Assembly: GCA_039190005.1 (NCBI GenBank)
Contig: JBCCYM010000012.1
Location: 1-31,290, forward strand
Reading direction: 5' to 3'
Origin: JBCCYM01 sp039190005
Lineage (GTDB): Bacteria > Pseudomonadota > Gammaproteobacteria > UBA12402
Length of the DNA stretch: 31,290 bases
Shown: positions 1-7,058 of the stretch, piece by piece
How the letters are laid out: every line of letters starts with the position of its first letter
Numbering within the stretch: position 1 is the stretch's first letter
Made by a program: the position numbers and the translations under genes
The notes under the pieces: model-generated
Database searches by the model: none
What the model was told of the DNA's origin: nothing
What the model saw: only the letters and a program-made list of their open reading frames with translations

Positions 1-308
1 AATTTATAGAATTCTTTCCTTAGAGAATAGATTTTTTTATATCTATCATTATAAGTAAGAAATGGTTTATATTTTTCTAAATCTTTTTGGCATTGTGTAT
101 TTTTATTTCTAGCTTCGAGCTTAATATCTCTACACGATCTTGGAGTATATCTAAACTGCTTATACTTACTAGAAACGTTAACATCAAAATCTATATCTAA
201 ATCATCAGGTTTATTACTGCTAGGTAAATCAGTGTTTCTGCACCTATAATTATTTTCTTTAGCAAGCACTAAAAAACTTAAACATATCAGTATCTTACGT
301 AAAACCAT
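1..308 (-). CDS. Partial hypothetical secreted protein, C-terminus off the left edge
   Basis: An open frame reads leftward from an ATG at 308 for 102 codons to the window edge without a stop, so the gene is truncated by the window. The product starts MVLRKILICLSFLVLAKENN, a short basic segment and hydrophobic stretch that look like a Sec signal peptide. The rest is hydrophilic, rich in Lys, Asn and Asp, with cysteines near residues 24, 64 and 79 that could pair after export. I do not recognise a family. Only a weak purine stretch (aaaaataag) precedes the ATG. The region is very AT-rich. It could be a small periplasmic protein or a decayed gene; the long open frame and signal-like start favour a real gene. 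Confidence 0.5.
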   Translation of the reverse strand, partial: MVLRKILICLSFLVLAKENNYRCRNTDLPSSNKPDDLDIDFDVNVSSKYKQFRYTPRSCRDIKLEARNKNTQCQKDLEKYKPFLTYNDRYKKIYSLRKEFYK

Positions 309-610
309 CTTATTTTTCCATATACTCCAATTATTGCTCTGTTGTCATTACAATTAGCTTCAGTATACAAACCAAAACGCTGGAAGTGTAGCATTATTTT
401 AGCAAAAAAGAAAATAAAATTTAAGATATTAAGTTAATGATTATAAACCACATACCTATAATATCACATGATTCTAAATTCTCGCCCGCACGAATGACAG
501 AAAAAACCAAGAATAACGGCATTAAATGATATATAATGATGGCAATAAATTAAAACTCAAGCATTAAAAAAATCCTTGCTTTATCAAATTTTTTTAATAA
601 AAATAAAATC
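309..610. other. AT-rich divergent intergenic region upstream of sodC
   Basis: This gap separates the left-edge gene (minus) from sodC (plus), so it should hold both promoters. A perfect TATAAT lies at 532-537, about 75 bp before the sodC start, but the expected -35 position (about 509-514) is poor. At 484-499 a degenerate half of the cccgc...gaatgac repeat arm is visible. No tRNA, small ORF or clear terminator was found. Confidence 0.35.
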
Positions 611-1153
611 ATGAAAAAAATATTTGTTATAAGCGCACTTATCGCTGCAATGTTTAGCCAATGTTATGCCCAATCCATAACAGTAGAGATGTATAAAACC
701 GTAAAAAAAGGACGTGGCGCCTCTGTTGGCAGGGTTGTTTTCAAAGACATTGAACTCAAAAATGGCAATCATACCGTTAATGGTGTCCTGATTACCCCTC
801 ATCTTCATGGATTACCGCCTGGTGAGCACGGGTTTCATGTGCATGAGATTGCCAATTGTGCCAATGATGGCTTAGCCGCCGGCGGTCATTTTGACCCTGG
901 TCACACCGGCAAACATCTTGGTCCCTATCAAGAAGGTCATTTAGGCGATTTGCCGGTATTATATGTTAATAAACATGGCGATAGCACAACACCGGTCTAT
1001 GCGCCACGCTTACAGGTAAAGGATATTCTAGGACACAGTTTAATGATTCATGCTGGTGGTGATAATTATTCCGATTCACCTGAACCGCTTGGCGGCGGTG
1101 GTGCTAGAATTGCTTGTGGGATTATAGCAGATAAATCCAAAAGTAAAGATTGA
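611..1153 (+). CDS. sodC: Periplasmic Cu/Zn superoxide dismutase precursor
   Basis: It converts superoxide to hydrogen peroxide and oxygen in the periplasm, a common defence against host or envelope oxidative stress. The 180-residue product begins with a Sec signal peptide (MKKIFVISALIAAMFSQCYA, likely cut after Ala20). The family signature GFHVHE is at 74-79. Metal ligands are visible: His76, His78, His93 and His147 for copper; His93, His101, His110 and Asp113 for zinc. Cys83 and Cys169 can form the conserved disulfide, and GGGGARIACGII at 161-172 is the second signature. Length is typical of bacterial SodC. No strong ribosome binding site precedes the ATG. It overlaps the next gene by 4 bp if that gene uses a TTG start. 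The family assignment is certain; the stress role is inferred from the family. Confidence 0.96.
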   Translation: MKKIFVISALIAAMFSQCYAQSITVEMYKTVKKGRGASVGRVVFKDIELKNGNHTVNGVLITPHLHGLPPGEHGFHVHEIANCANDGLAAGGHFDPGHTGKHLGPYQEGHLGDLPVLYVNKHGDSTTPVYAPRLQVKDILGHSLMIHAGGDNYSDSPEPLGGGGARIACGIIADKSKSKD

Positions 1154-1401
1154 TACTCAAAATACTAGTGAAACCGATAACTGTAAGAACTGAATGGGAT
1201 AATGAAGCACAATTATGGGTTGCCGTTAGTGATGATGTGGCGAGGTTAGCAACTGAACATCATGCTTTTGACGCTTTAGTAGAAAAATTAAAAGTAATGA
1301 TTCCGGAACTTCTGAAGGCGAATGGTCAGCAATTGGTAGAGGGAACACAAATTCCATTCCATGTGTTTAGTGAATGCGATAGTATGACGATTGCTGTTTA
1401 G
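1150..1401 (+). CDS. DUF1902 domain protein, probable orphan antitoxin
   Basis: A protein of up to 83 residues matching the DUF1902 pattern: an N-terminal strand, then EWDNEAQLWVAVSDDV, a short helix with LATE, and EKLKVMIPELLKANG. DUF1902 proteins resemble HicB antitoxins and are often encoded next to a HicA-type toxin, which agrees with the hicA-like remnant that follows at once. The reported start is a TTG overlapping the sodC stop; a GTG at 1168 would give a start (MKPITVRTEWD) closer to usual family members. Neither has a clear ribosome binding site, so translational coupling to sodC is possible. With its partner broken, it may be a leftover or may still act as a repressor or antitoxin in trans. 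Family fairly sure, function inferred. Confidence 0.75.
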   Translation: MILKILVKPITVRTEWDNEAQLWVAVSDDVARLATEHHAFDALVEKLKVMIPELLKANGQQLVEGTQIPFHVFSECDSMTIAV

Positions 1402-1403
1402 TC

Positions 1404-1469
1404 GATAGCCTTACTCCCCAACTAAAAAAAATTCTCAGTCAACATGGCTGTCATAAAGTTAGATTATGA
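1404..1469 (+). pseudogene. HicA-like toxin remnant (N-terminal fragment only)
   Basis: Directly after the DUF1902 gene one frame reads DSLTPQLKKILSQHGCHKVR, then Leu and a TGA. This resembles the N-terminus of HicA mRNA interferases (pattern xxLKKLLxxxGCxxVR), which should continue with a GKGDHEIW-type segment carrying the catalytic His. That part is missing, no ATG/GTG/TTG start precedes the fragment, and about 35 bp beyond its stop lies a composite repeat. I read it as a toxin gene that lost its start and catalytic half while its antitoxin-like neighbour survived. The match rests on about 20 residues recognised by eye, so confidence is moderate. Confidence 0.45.
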
Positions 1470-1505
1470 AAAGAATTAATTTATCAATCATTTCCATATT
1501 TTCCT

Positions 1506-1609
1506 CGTCATTCCCGCGCCCTTTCGACCCTTCGACAAGCTCAGGGCAAGCAAGCTCAGGGACCGCCTTTCAGCAAGCTCAGGGACTGCCCGCCTACGCG
1601 GGAATGACG
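1506..1609. repeat. Composite repeat: core cluster inside a palindrome
   Basis: Outer arms cgtcattcccgcg (1506-1518) and cgcgggaatgacg (1597-1609) are perfect 13-bp inverted repeats. Between them lie three copies of the other repeat word, the core of type ccttcgacaagctcaggg (around 1528-1545, 1550-1562 and 1571-1585, the last two truncated). Arm-only palindromes of this kind are common dispersed elements in bacteria; here the loop is occupied by the core family. It lies between the hicA-like remnant and the 3' end of the minus-strand PPTase gene and could fold into a long hairpin in either transcript. Confidence 0.85.
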
Positions 1610-1625
1610 GGAAGAATCGGAAAGC

Positions 1626-2360
1626 TTACAAATAAGTATAATAACAAACTTTCTTAATAGCCCCCTGCCACGCGATAGCAATATAATAATCAGACGCTAC
1701 AGCGGATTGTTTTCCCTGCAAACCCAATCGGTGCAAATGCCAATCAGCGACGCGCGTGGTTTTCATCGCTAGAAGCCGCGCTGGTTCATCAGCATGTACA
1801 TTGACAGACAGCTGCTTTAACCCAAACGAAACACCCTCACCTACAGCTTTAATCAACGCCTCTTTACAAGTCCAGACATGAAAAAAACTGCTCAGTTTTT
1901 GATCAGCCGGCAAGGCGTAAAAATCATCCAGTTCTCGCCGAGAAAAACAAAGTTCAGCCAAGTCATCGGAAACAAAATCAGCGCGAACGCGCTCAATATC
2001 AACACCCAGGTCGACTTCTTGGCTTACAGCCAACAGCATCCTATTGTGACTGTGTGAAAGATTAAAAAATAATGTATCATTAATCGAAGGCTTGCCATAA
2101 TCATTATAATTAAAAACAATGGTCTCCGGCTGACAATCCAAGTAATCGGCAAGCACATGACGTAACAAACAACGACAATTCATCCAAAATTGCCGGTGTT
2201 TACTAAACTTGAATTGACTAGCCTGATGTTGTTCATCAGCCGATAAAACACGGTAATCAAATTGATTTACCAGTTTATCGATATTAAACGCTAAAAGATG
2301 AATGTCACCACCTTGTAATGGCGGGCGCGCCCATTGATCAGCATGCACAGTCACAAGCAT
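1626..2360 (-). CDS. Sfp-type 4'-phosphopantetheinyl transferase
   Basis: It transfers the phosphopantetheine arm of CoA to a serine of acyl or peptidyl carrier proteins. The 244-residue length and motifs fit the Sfp/HetI class rather than the short AcpS class: NLSHSHN near 100-106, GVDIERV at 119-125 (Asp121 and Glu123 as Mg ligands) and FHVWTCKEALIKA at 160-172 (Trp163, Lys166, Glu167, Lys171). It is the last gene of the minus-strand run, 3 bp after lptG, and so probably translated from the same mRNA. No polyketide or nonribosomal peptide synthetase is in the window, so its carrier protein is unknown; it may serve the fatty-acid ACP if no AcpS exists. Family certain, substrate unknown. Confidence 0.9.
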   Translation of the reverse strand: MLVTVHADQWARPPLQGGDIHLLAFNIDKLVNQFDYRVLSADEQHQASQFKFSKHRQFWMNCRCLLRHVLADYLDCQPETIVFNYNDYGKPSINDTLFFNLSHSHNRMLLAVSQEVDLGVDIERVRADFVSDDLAELCFSRRELDDFYALPADQKLSSFFHVWTCKEALIKAVGEGVSFGLKQLSVNVHADEPARLLAMKTTRVADWHLHRLGLQGKQSAVASDYYIAIAWQGAIKKVCYYTYL

Positions 2361-2363
2361 TGT

Positions 2364-3431
2364 TTATCTTGCTCGCCTTATCAGCCAAGCTGCTAATAAC
2401 GCGAATACAATTAAAGGCGTTGCCGCGGCTAAAATCGGCGGTATTTGCAGCACTAAACTGAAGTAACCCAAAAATTGATTCAGAAAAAAGAACGCGAAAC
2501 CTATCAGTGTGCCAACAACAATACGCAAACCAATGGGCACCGAGCGCAATGAACCAAACACAAAAGGAATACCAAGAAAAATCATGATTAAAATTGAAAA
2601 CGGCTGCAATATCCGTTGCCAAAACGCGTAACCATATTCAACAGCATTGAGCTGATTTTTCTTCTGATAGTGAATATAGACATACAACGCGTACAATGAC
2701 ATCTGTCGTGGATCAAGTGAAAAAGATTTAAATAATTCTGGATTGAATTTTATTTGCCAAGGGATTTTGCCAATATGTGTATTGGTCACTTTACGAGTGA
2801 AAAAATTTGTTTCAACAACGTTTTGTAAATACCATTTTTTATCAATTTCTCTAGCATCGCTAGCCACACTTATTTTTTTTAACTTTTGATTACCATTAAA
2901 ATGATATACGGTGATGCCCCGCATAGATGTATCTGGTAACACAGTATCAATATGAATAAAATTATCATTATCGCGCAACCATAATCCCTGCTTGGTCTGC
3001 AATGCTTGCCCGCCTGTCTCAGCAACCACTTTATCAATCTGCGCTGTCGCGGCCAGCTTTGGTCCCAATCCCTCGCCAATTCCAGTAGCAACAATCATCA
3101 TTAAAATAGCGGCACATAAAACAGCACCGGCAATCTTGACTACACTCATACCAGCTGTGCGCATGACGGTAAGTTCATTATGTGACGCCAATAAACCCAA
3201 ACCAACCAGGCTACCTAACAAGCCTATCATCGGAAATAGTTCATAGACACGCACTGGCGCAGTTAAGAGTACAAACTTTATCATATCAACAATACCATAT
3301 TGCCCCTGGCCAACTTCATTGATCTGCTCAATAAGTGATATAAAAAGATAGATACCCAACACAACAAAGAATATCACCAATGTCGCGCCGATGACATATC
3401 GCATAATATAACGACTGGCAATCCCCATCAT
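2364..3431 (-). CDS. lptG: LPS export ABC transporter permease LptG
   Basis: One of the two inner-membrane permeases of the LptB2FG transporter, which extracts lipopolysaccharide from the inner membrane and feeds it to the LptC-A-D bridge. The 355-residue protein shows the family plan: N-terminal membrane helices (YVIGATLVIFFVVLGIYLFI, then VRVYELFPMIGLLGSLVGLG), a polar periplasmic jellyroll domain (roughly 130-265), then C-terminal helices. ASHNELTVMRTAGMS is the cytoplasmic coupling region that contacts LptB. It overlaps lptF by 4 bp (ATGA), a sign of translational coupling. Two adjacent ATG codons mark the start; either is possible. Assigned LptG because it is the downstream paralogue of the pair. 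LptB is not in the window. Confidence 0.93.
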   Translation of the reverse strand: MMGIASRYIMRYVIGATLVIFFVVLGIYLFISLIEQINEVGQGQYGIVDMIKFVLLTAPVRVYELFPMIGLLGSLVGLGLLASHNELTVMRTAGMSVVKIAGAVLCAAILMMIVATGIGEGLGPKLAATAQIDKVVAETGGQALQTKQGLWLRDNDNFIHIDTVLPDTSMRGITVYHFNGNQKLKKISVASDAREIDKKWYLQNVVETNFFTRKVTNTHIGKIPWQIKFNPELFKSFSLDPRQMSLYALYVYIHYQKKNQLNAVEYGYAFWQRILQPFSILIMIFLGIPFVFGSLRSVPIGLRIVVGTLIGFAFFFLNQFLGYFSLVLQIPPILAAATPLIVFALLAAWLIRRAR

Positions 3432-4540
3432 CTACGCCACCCTAAAAACCGCCAACCTAACCAACGCCCCGTCACAATAATAATTGATAGTATCATAATT
3501 AAATGCAACCACCATATCCCGACAATAATAGGCACAACCCCTTCACTGATCCAATTGACACTGATATACAACATATTGATGTATAAAATTACAAACAGTA
3601 AAGGCGCGAATAAATTGGCAAAACGTCCTTTACGTGGATTCACCTCACTCAAAGGCACCGCGAACAGTCCTAATAATAACACCGCGATTGGCACTGATAA
3701 ACGCCATTGAAATTCACCGGCATAATTATTGACACTGAACGCTTTCGGCAACAGTTTGATGGTAGACATCATTCTGACATTTTCCTTTTTCTTCCGGTTC
3801 AATCCGGTCTGCAATTGAAAACCATAGCTTTTATAATGGGTAATTTGATAATCTTGGCTGCCCGGCACACCTTGATAACGATAACCGTTTTCAGCGACAA
3901 GAAAATGTTTGCCATCTTTTTGTTGTTGATGCGTGTCTTGTGCGACAATAATTGACCAAGACGCGCCTTCAGAATGATGTCGCCCTCTTGCCGGCGGTAG
4001 TTTTCTAGCAAAAAAGATATTACGCATATCTTTATGATCACGAGAAACACTACCAGCATAATAAACCTGACTGCCGCCATCAATTGACTGAAATTTCCCT
4101 GGCAAAATCTTTTGCGTCAACATCGTCGAAGCGGCTTGAAAAAGCAGCTGCTCCCGTTGCTTCTCAAGATTGGGATTGACAAAAGAAACCATGAACCCGA
4201 CGATAAGCGCGACAATAAGTGAAAATATCAAGGTAAACCGTAATAATGCCAGTTTACTTAATCCACCGGCAAACATAACAACCATTTCAGACTGACTGTA
4301 TAACCGACTATAAACCAGTAATATCCCAATAAACAGCCCTAATGGCGACAATAATGAAAACAGAATCGGCATCTGAACCGACAAAATTTTGAAGAGCAAG
4401 CCCAAGGTAAGCTGTCCTTTGGCAATCGCGGAGAGGTATTGCATGAGCTGTCCACATATCAAAATAAAGACCAAAATAAGCAACACCATGATGCTGGTCA
4501 CAAGGATCTCTTTAATAAGATAACGGTATATGATTTTCAT
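3428..4540 (-). CDS. lptF: LPS export ABC transporter permease LptF
   Basis: Partner permease of LptG in the LPS exporter. The 370-residue protein begins MKIIYRYLIKEILVTSIMVL, typical of LptF, followed by membrane helices, the coupling segment SEMVVMFAGGLSKLAL, a periplasmic domain at roughly 130-275, and a C-terminal helix set that includes AVPLSEVNPRKGRF, a family hallmark. It lies 32 bp downstream of plsC and overlaps lptG, in a five-gene same-strand run, so it is likely cotranscribed with phospholipid genes. In many gammaproteobacteria lptFG is divergent from pepA; pepA is not here. Confidence 0.93.
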   Translation of the reverse strand: MKIIYRYLIKEILVTSIMVLLILVFILICGQLMQYLSAIAKGQLTLGLLFKILSVQMPILFSLLSPLGLFIGILLVYSRLYSQSEMVVMFAGGLSKLALLRFTLIFSLIVALIVGFMVSFVNPNLEKQREQLLFQAASTMLTQKILPGKFQSIDGGSQVYYAGSVSRDHKDMRNIFFARKLPPARGRHHSEGASWSIIVAQDTHQQQKDGKHFLVAENGYRYQGVPGSQDYQITHYKSYGFQLQTGLNRKKKENVRMMSTIKLLPKAFSVNNYAGEFQWRLSVPIAVLLLGLFAVPLSEVNPRKGRFANLFAPLLFVILYINMLYISVNWISEGVVPIIVGIWWLHLIMILSIIIVTGRWLGWRFLGWRR

Positions 4541-4572
4541 CTGAGTTACTCTATTTTAGATACTCATGGGAC

Positions 4573-5304
4573 CTAAAAATCGCGGTTTTCAGGTTTAAGT
4601 CGCGCGGCAACTGTTTCAATCAGTGCTGGCTCATTATCGCGATAACTTCTCACATTGATAGCTTGACCAATAGTCATATCAACGTGCTGATTTAAAAGAA
4701 AACGTCCGCTACGTTCATCGTAAAGCCGATTCGCTCCCTCGATACGCAACGGTATAATTTCCGCGTCGACCTGCGCCGCCAATTTAAAACCACCTTTTTT
4801 TAATGGCCCTAGTGTTCCAGTTTTGGACCGCGTCCCTTCAGGTGCTATCCATAACACAATACCACTGCTCAGTTTTTCAGCAGCATGCCTTAATTGCTCA
4901 ATCGCTTTTTTCCTGTTTTGACGATCAATGGGCACAAATTCACTAAACTTCATAGCTGTGCCCCAAATAGGTACTCTGAATAATTCTTTTTTTGTTATCA
5001 TGCGCATGCTGCATCTAATTGCCAAAAAGCTCAGCGGAATATCATAAAAACTGCAGTGATTACACATGATGATATAACGCTTCCCTGGCTGTAATGCAAG
5101 ATGATAAGGATCATGAAACGTATAGTTTAACCGTATTGCCCGCAAGAGTCGAGCCGCCCACCACCAGGCCAGTTTATCAGTACGTTGACGGGCGTTATGT
5201 ACATGAAAAATACTGTAGTAAATGACAAGCAGTGATATTCTAATTGTAATTAGCGCGGAATAAATCTTTATCCAGAGAGAACGTAAGAAACTTGCCCGCA
5301 TCAC
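4573..5304 (-). CDS. plsC: 1-acyl-sn-glycerol-3-phosphate acyltransferase family protein
   Basis: It probably acylates lysophosphatidic acid to phosphatidic acid at the inner membrane, a central phospholipid step. The 243-residue protein has an N-terminal hydrophobic helix (about 19-33) and the acyltransferase blocks: NHCSFYD (catalytic His83 and Asp88, HX4D), FVPIDRQNR (123-131) and the substrate-binding APEGTRSKTG (154-163). The frame opens with GTG at 5304 directly followed by ATG at 5301; the ATG is equally likely, and no strong ribosome binding site is seen. It lies 88 bp downstream of the desaturase, which can supply unsaturated acyl chains. Other lysophospholipid acyltransferases share these motifs, so the exact acceptor is inferred. 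Confidence 0.87.
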   Translation of the reverse strand: MMRASFLRSLWIKIYSALITIRISLLVIYYSIFHVHNARQRTDKLAWWWAARLLRAIRLNYTFHDPYHLALQPGKRYIIMCNHCSFYDIPLSFLAIRCSMRMITKKELFRVPIWGTAMKFSEFVPIDRQNRKKAIEQLRHAAEKLSSGIVLWIAPEGTRSKTGTLGPLKKGGFKLAAQVDAEIIPLRIEGANRLYDERSGRFLLNQHVDMTIGQAINVRSYRDNEPALIETVAARLKPENRDF

Positions 5305-5392
5305 TCACAACTATATCAGAAAATAGTAATCAGAAGATTGATTTTGCTGCCGTAATTCGCTGCCGCCAAAAACTTCAGGCACGGTTATCATG

Positions 5393-6232
5393 CTATGCCA
5401 GACCGCCTTCCTGAAGAATTGTTCTAGGAATAGGTCTTAACTCATAAACAATTCTAAACCAGCTTAATACCTTGAGAATATAAAACGTTAGATCAAATTC
5501 ATACCAGGTAAAGCCCTGACGAACTGAACCGGCATATCGGTGATGATTATTATGCCAACCTTCACCAAAAGTTAAAGCCGATATCCACCAATTATTACGG
5601 CTGGTATCTTGTGTTTCATAGCGACGTTTACCAAAAAGATGTACAAATGAATTGACGCTATATGTCACATGGTTAACAAATACCGCTGGGACACAAAATC
5701 CCCATACCACCGCGTTCCAACCACCAAAAAAAGCCAGAATCGCGATAAGTACTATCGGTGAAAGATACCAATAACGCTCAAGAAAACGTAATTCAGGATA
5801 TTTAGCGAAATCCCGTATGAGATCATAACGCGCTTTCAGATTCTTTTTGTACATAAACCAAATCATATGGCTGTGCCAAAAACCATCACGGATCGGTGAA
5901 TGCACATCATCTTCCTGATCCGAACACATGTGATGATGACGATGATGCGACGCCCACCATAAAGGACCGCCCTGTAACGCGGTACATGCGACAAACGCTA
6001 ACAAAAACTGAAAAACACGATTAGTTTTAAAGGATTTATGAGAAAAATAGCGGTGATAACCTGCTGTCAAAGCAAACACACGCAATGAATAACTGCCTAA
6101 GAAAATCAAAAGATCACTCCACTTGAAATAAGTCGTAAATGCCGTTAAAGGCATCAGAGTAATGACCGCAACAATCGAAACAATCATTGGAGACAGCTTC
6201 CCTCGAGTCGTATTAATACGCAAAAGTTTCAT
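5393..6232 (-). CDS. Acyl-CoA/acyl-lipid delta-9 type fatty acid desaturase
   Basis: A membrane di-iron enzyme that introduces a double bond into fatty acyl chains, tuning membrane fluidity. In the 279-residue protein the three histidine boxes of the stearoyl-CoA desaturase class are intact: HRYFSHKSF, HHRHHHMCSDQEDD and GEGWHNNHH. Hydrophobic segments flank the boxes (TTRGKLSPMIVSIVAVITLM region; ILIAILAFFGGWNAVVWGF region). Length fits bacterial members, which lack the cytochrome b5 domain. As first gene of the desaturase-plsC-lptF-lptG-PPTase run it may set the promoter for all five, which would couple chain unsaturation to phospholipid assembly and LPS export. The acyl carrier (CoA, ACP or phospholipid) cannot be told from sequence. 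Confidence 0.92.
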   Translation of the reverse strand: MKLLRINTTRGKLSPMIVSIVAVITLMPLTAFTTYFKWSDLLIFLGSYSLRVFALTAGYHRYFSHKSFKTNRVFQFLLAFVACTALQGGPLWWASHHRHHHMCSDQEDDVHSPIRDGFWHSHMIWFMYKKNLKARYDLIRDFAKYPELRFLERYWYLSPIVLIAILAFFGGWNAVVWGFCVPAVFVNHVTYSVNSFVHLFGKRRYETQDTSRNNWWISALTFGEGWHNNHHRYAGSVRQGFTWYEFDLTFYILKVLSWFRIVYELRPIPRTILQEGGLA

Positions 6233-6527
6233 ATAACAATTTTTCCAAAATTTAGTTCAATAACACAAATGCCTATCGGCAATATCTTGTCTCAAACAAC
6301 CACACCAGGTCAAGCCTACTTTAGGCCGCATCTATCCAAATAAAAATATTTTATTTATCAGATAGTTGCCGACATCCAATTAGTAATGAATAATAACACC
6401 AATAACTGGCATTAGTATATCTAAAAAACACTCCAATAGCAAATACAACTTGTAACTAATTGTATTATCCTTAAAACCGCAGTTGACGTATTTCTTTTAT
6501 CATCGTACTATGCGTCAAGATATTAAA
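6233..6527. other. AT-rich intergenic region upstream of the desaturase operon
   Basis: About 300 bp between the desaturase start (minus) and the nested repeat. It should contain the promoter of the minus-strand operon. A TTGACC-like -35 can be read on the minus strand at 6308-6313, but no convincing -10 follows at the right distance. No ORF, tRNA or terminator was recognised. Confidence 0.3.
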
Positions 6528-6746
6528 GAGACTGTTTAAATCTGAATTGTTTTACTATTTCAAGCAGTGCCATTATTTCAACCTAGAAACCGCAATTGGC
6601 GGCAAGATGAGCCTGTCGAAGGGTCGAAGGGTTGCGCTCTCGCTTGGCGATCAACTGCGGTTTCTAGGTTCAAACAACTAGGCTTGAAATAGCTGGATTC
6701 CCACCGCCGCGGGAACGACGAATTTGCCAGATTTCAACAGTCCCTA
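6528..6746. repeat. Nested inverted-repeat (MITE-like) element
   Basis: Three inverted-repeat pairs are stacked. Outer: 6528-6544 against 6728-6744 (15 of 17 match, gagactgtt/aacagtccc type). Middle: ctatttcaag 6555-6564 against cttgaaatag 6683-6692 (perfect). Inner: 6580-6594 against 6656-6670 (perfect 15 bp, aacctagaaaccgca). In the centre, 6609-6631, is one copy of the gagcctgtcgaagggtcgaa core. At 6693-6720 an arm-like block (ggattccc...gggaacgacg) is added. The right end 6709-6746 recurs identically after ruvA. No coding capacity; consistent with a non-autonomous element moved in trans. Confidence 0.75.
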
Positions 6747-6763
6747 CAGCACTTAGTTATGAC

Positions 6764-6767
6764 GAGG
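6764..6767 (+). promoter_or_regulatory. Ribosome binding site deciding the fmdB start
   Basis: GAGG six bases before the ATG at 6774. The frame is open from an earlier ATG at 6759, but that codon has no such site, and FmdB proteins begin MPIYEY, so 6774 is the start. Confidence 0.8.
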
Positions 6768-6773
6768 TCAACA

Positions 6774-7058
6774 ATGCCGATTTACGAATACAAATGTGAA
6801 TCCTGTGGCGCCCATATTGAAAAATTGCAGGCTCACGGAAGCGCGCCGATTAGCAAATGCGAGCACTGCGGCGCGACACAGCTGAAAAAAATAGTATCGC
6901 TAACAAGTTTCAAACTTAAGGGAACCGGTTGGTATGAAACGGATTTTAAGCATAAAAACTCAGCCAGCGAAAACAAACCGAAAACATCAGACACCCCCGC
7001 TAAAGAAAAAACAACGGCAGCGAAAAAATCATCAACAGATAAACAGGTAAGCGCTTAA
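6774..7058 (+). CDS. fmdB: FmdB family zinc ribbon protein
   Basis: A 94-residue protein with the FmdB/CxxC_CxxC_SSSS zinc ribbon: MPIYEYKCESCG at the start, Cys8/Cys11 and Cys29/Cys32 as the metal-binding pairs, then KKIVSLTSFKLKGTGWYETD. The Lys/Ser/Thr-rich tail after residue 60 is low complexity and probably disordered. The family is widespread and often called a regulatory protein, but its molecular role is not established. It opens a tightly packed plus-strand run and its stop overlaps the next start by one base (TAATG). fmdB followed by a DUF502 gene and aspS is a common order in gammaproteobacteria; here cysZ, a glycosyltransferase and a repeat array intervene before aspS. Confidence 0.9.
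   Translation: MPIYEYKCESCGAHIEKLQAHGSAPISKCEHCGATQLKKIVSLTSFKLKGTGWYETDFKHKNSASENKPKTSDTPAKEKTTAAKKSSTDKQVSA

Noticed and set aside
1466..1657. 63-codon open frame starting MKRINLSIISIF
   Set aside because: Most of it is read through the composite repeat (SSGQASSGT-type peptide), a known by-product of the core words; no ribosome binding site.
6528..6746. Nested element as an insertion sequence with transposase
   Set aside because: No open frame of useful length within it; too short for an IS.
6759..6773. Earlier ATG as fmdB start
   Set aside because: Adds MTRST before the family start MPIYEY and lacks a ribosome binding site, whereas GAGG is properly placed for 6774.
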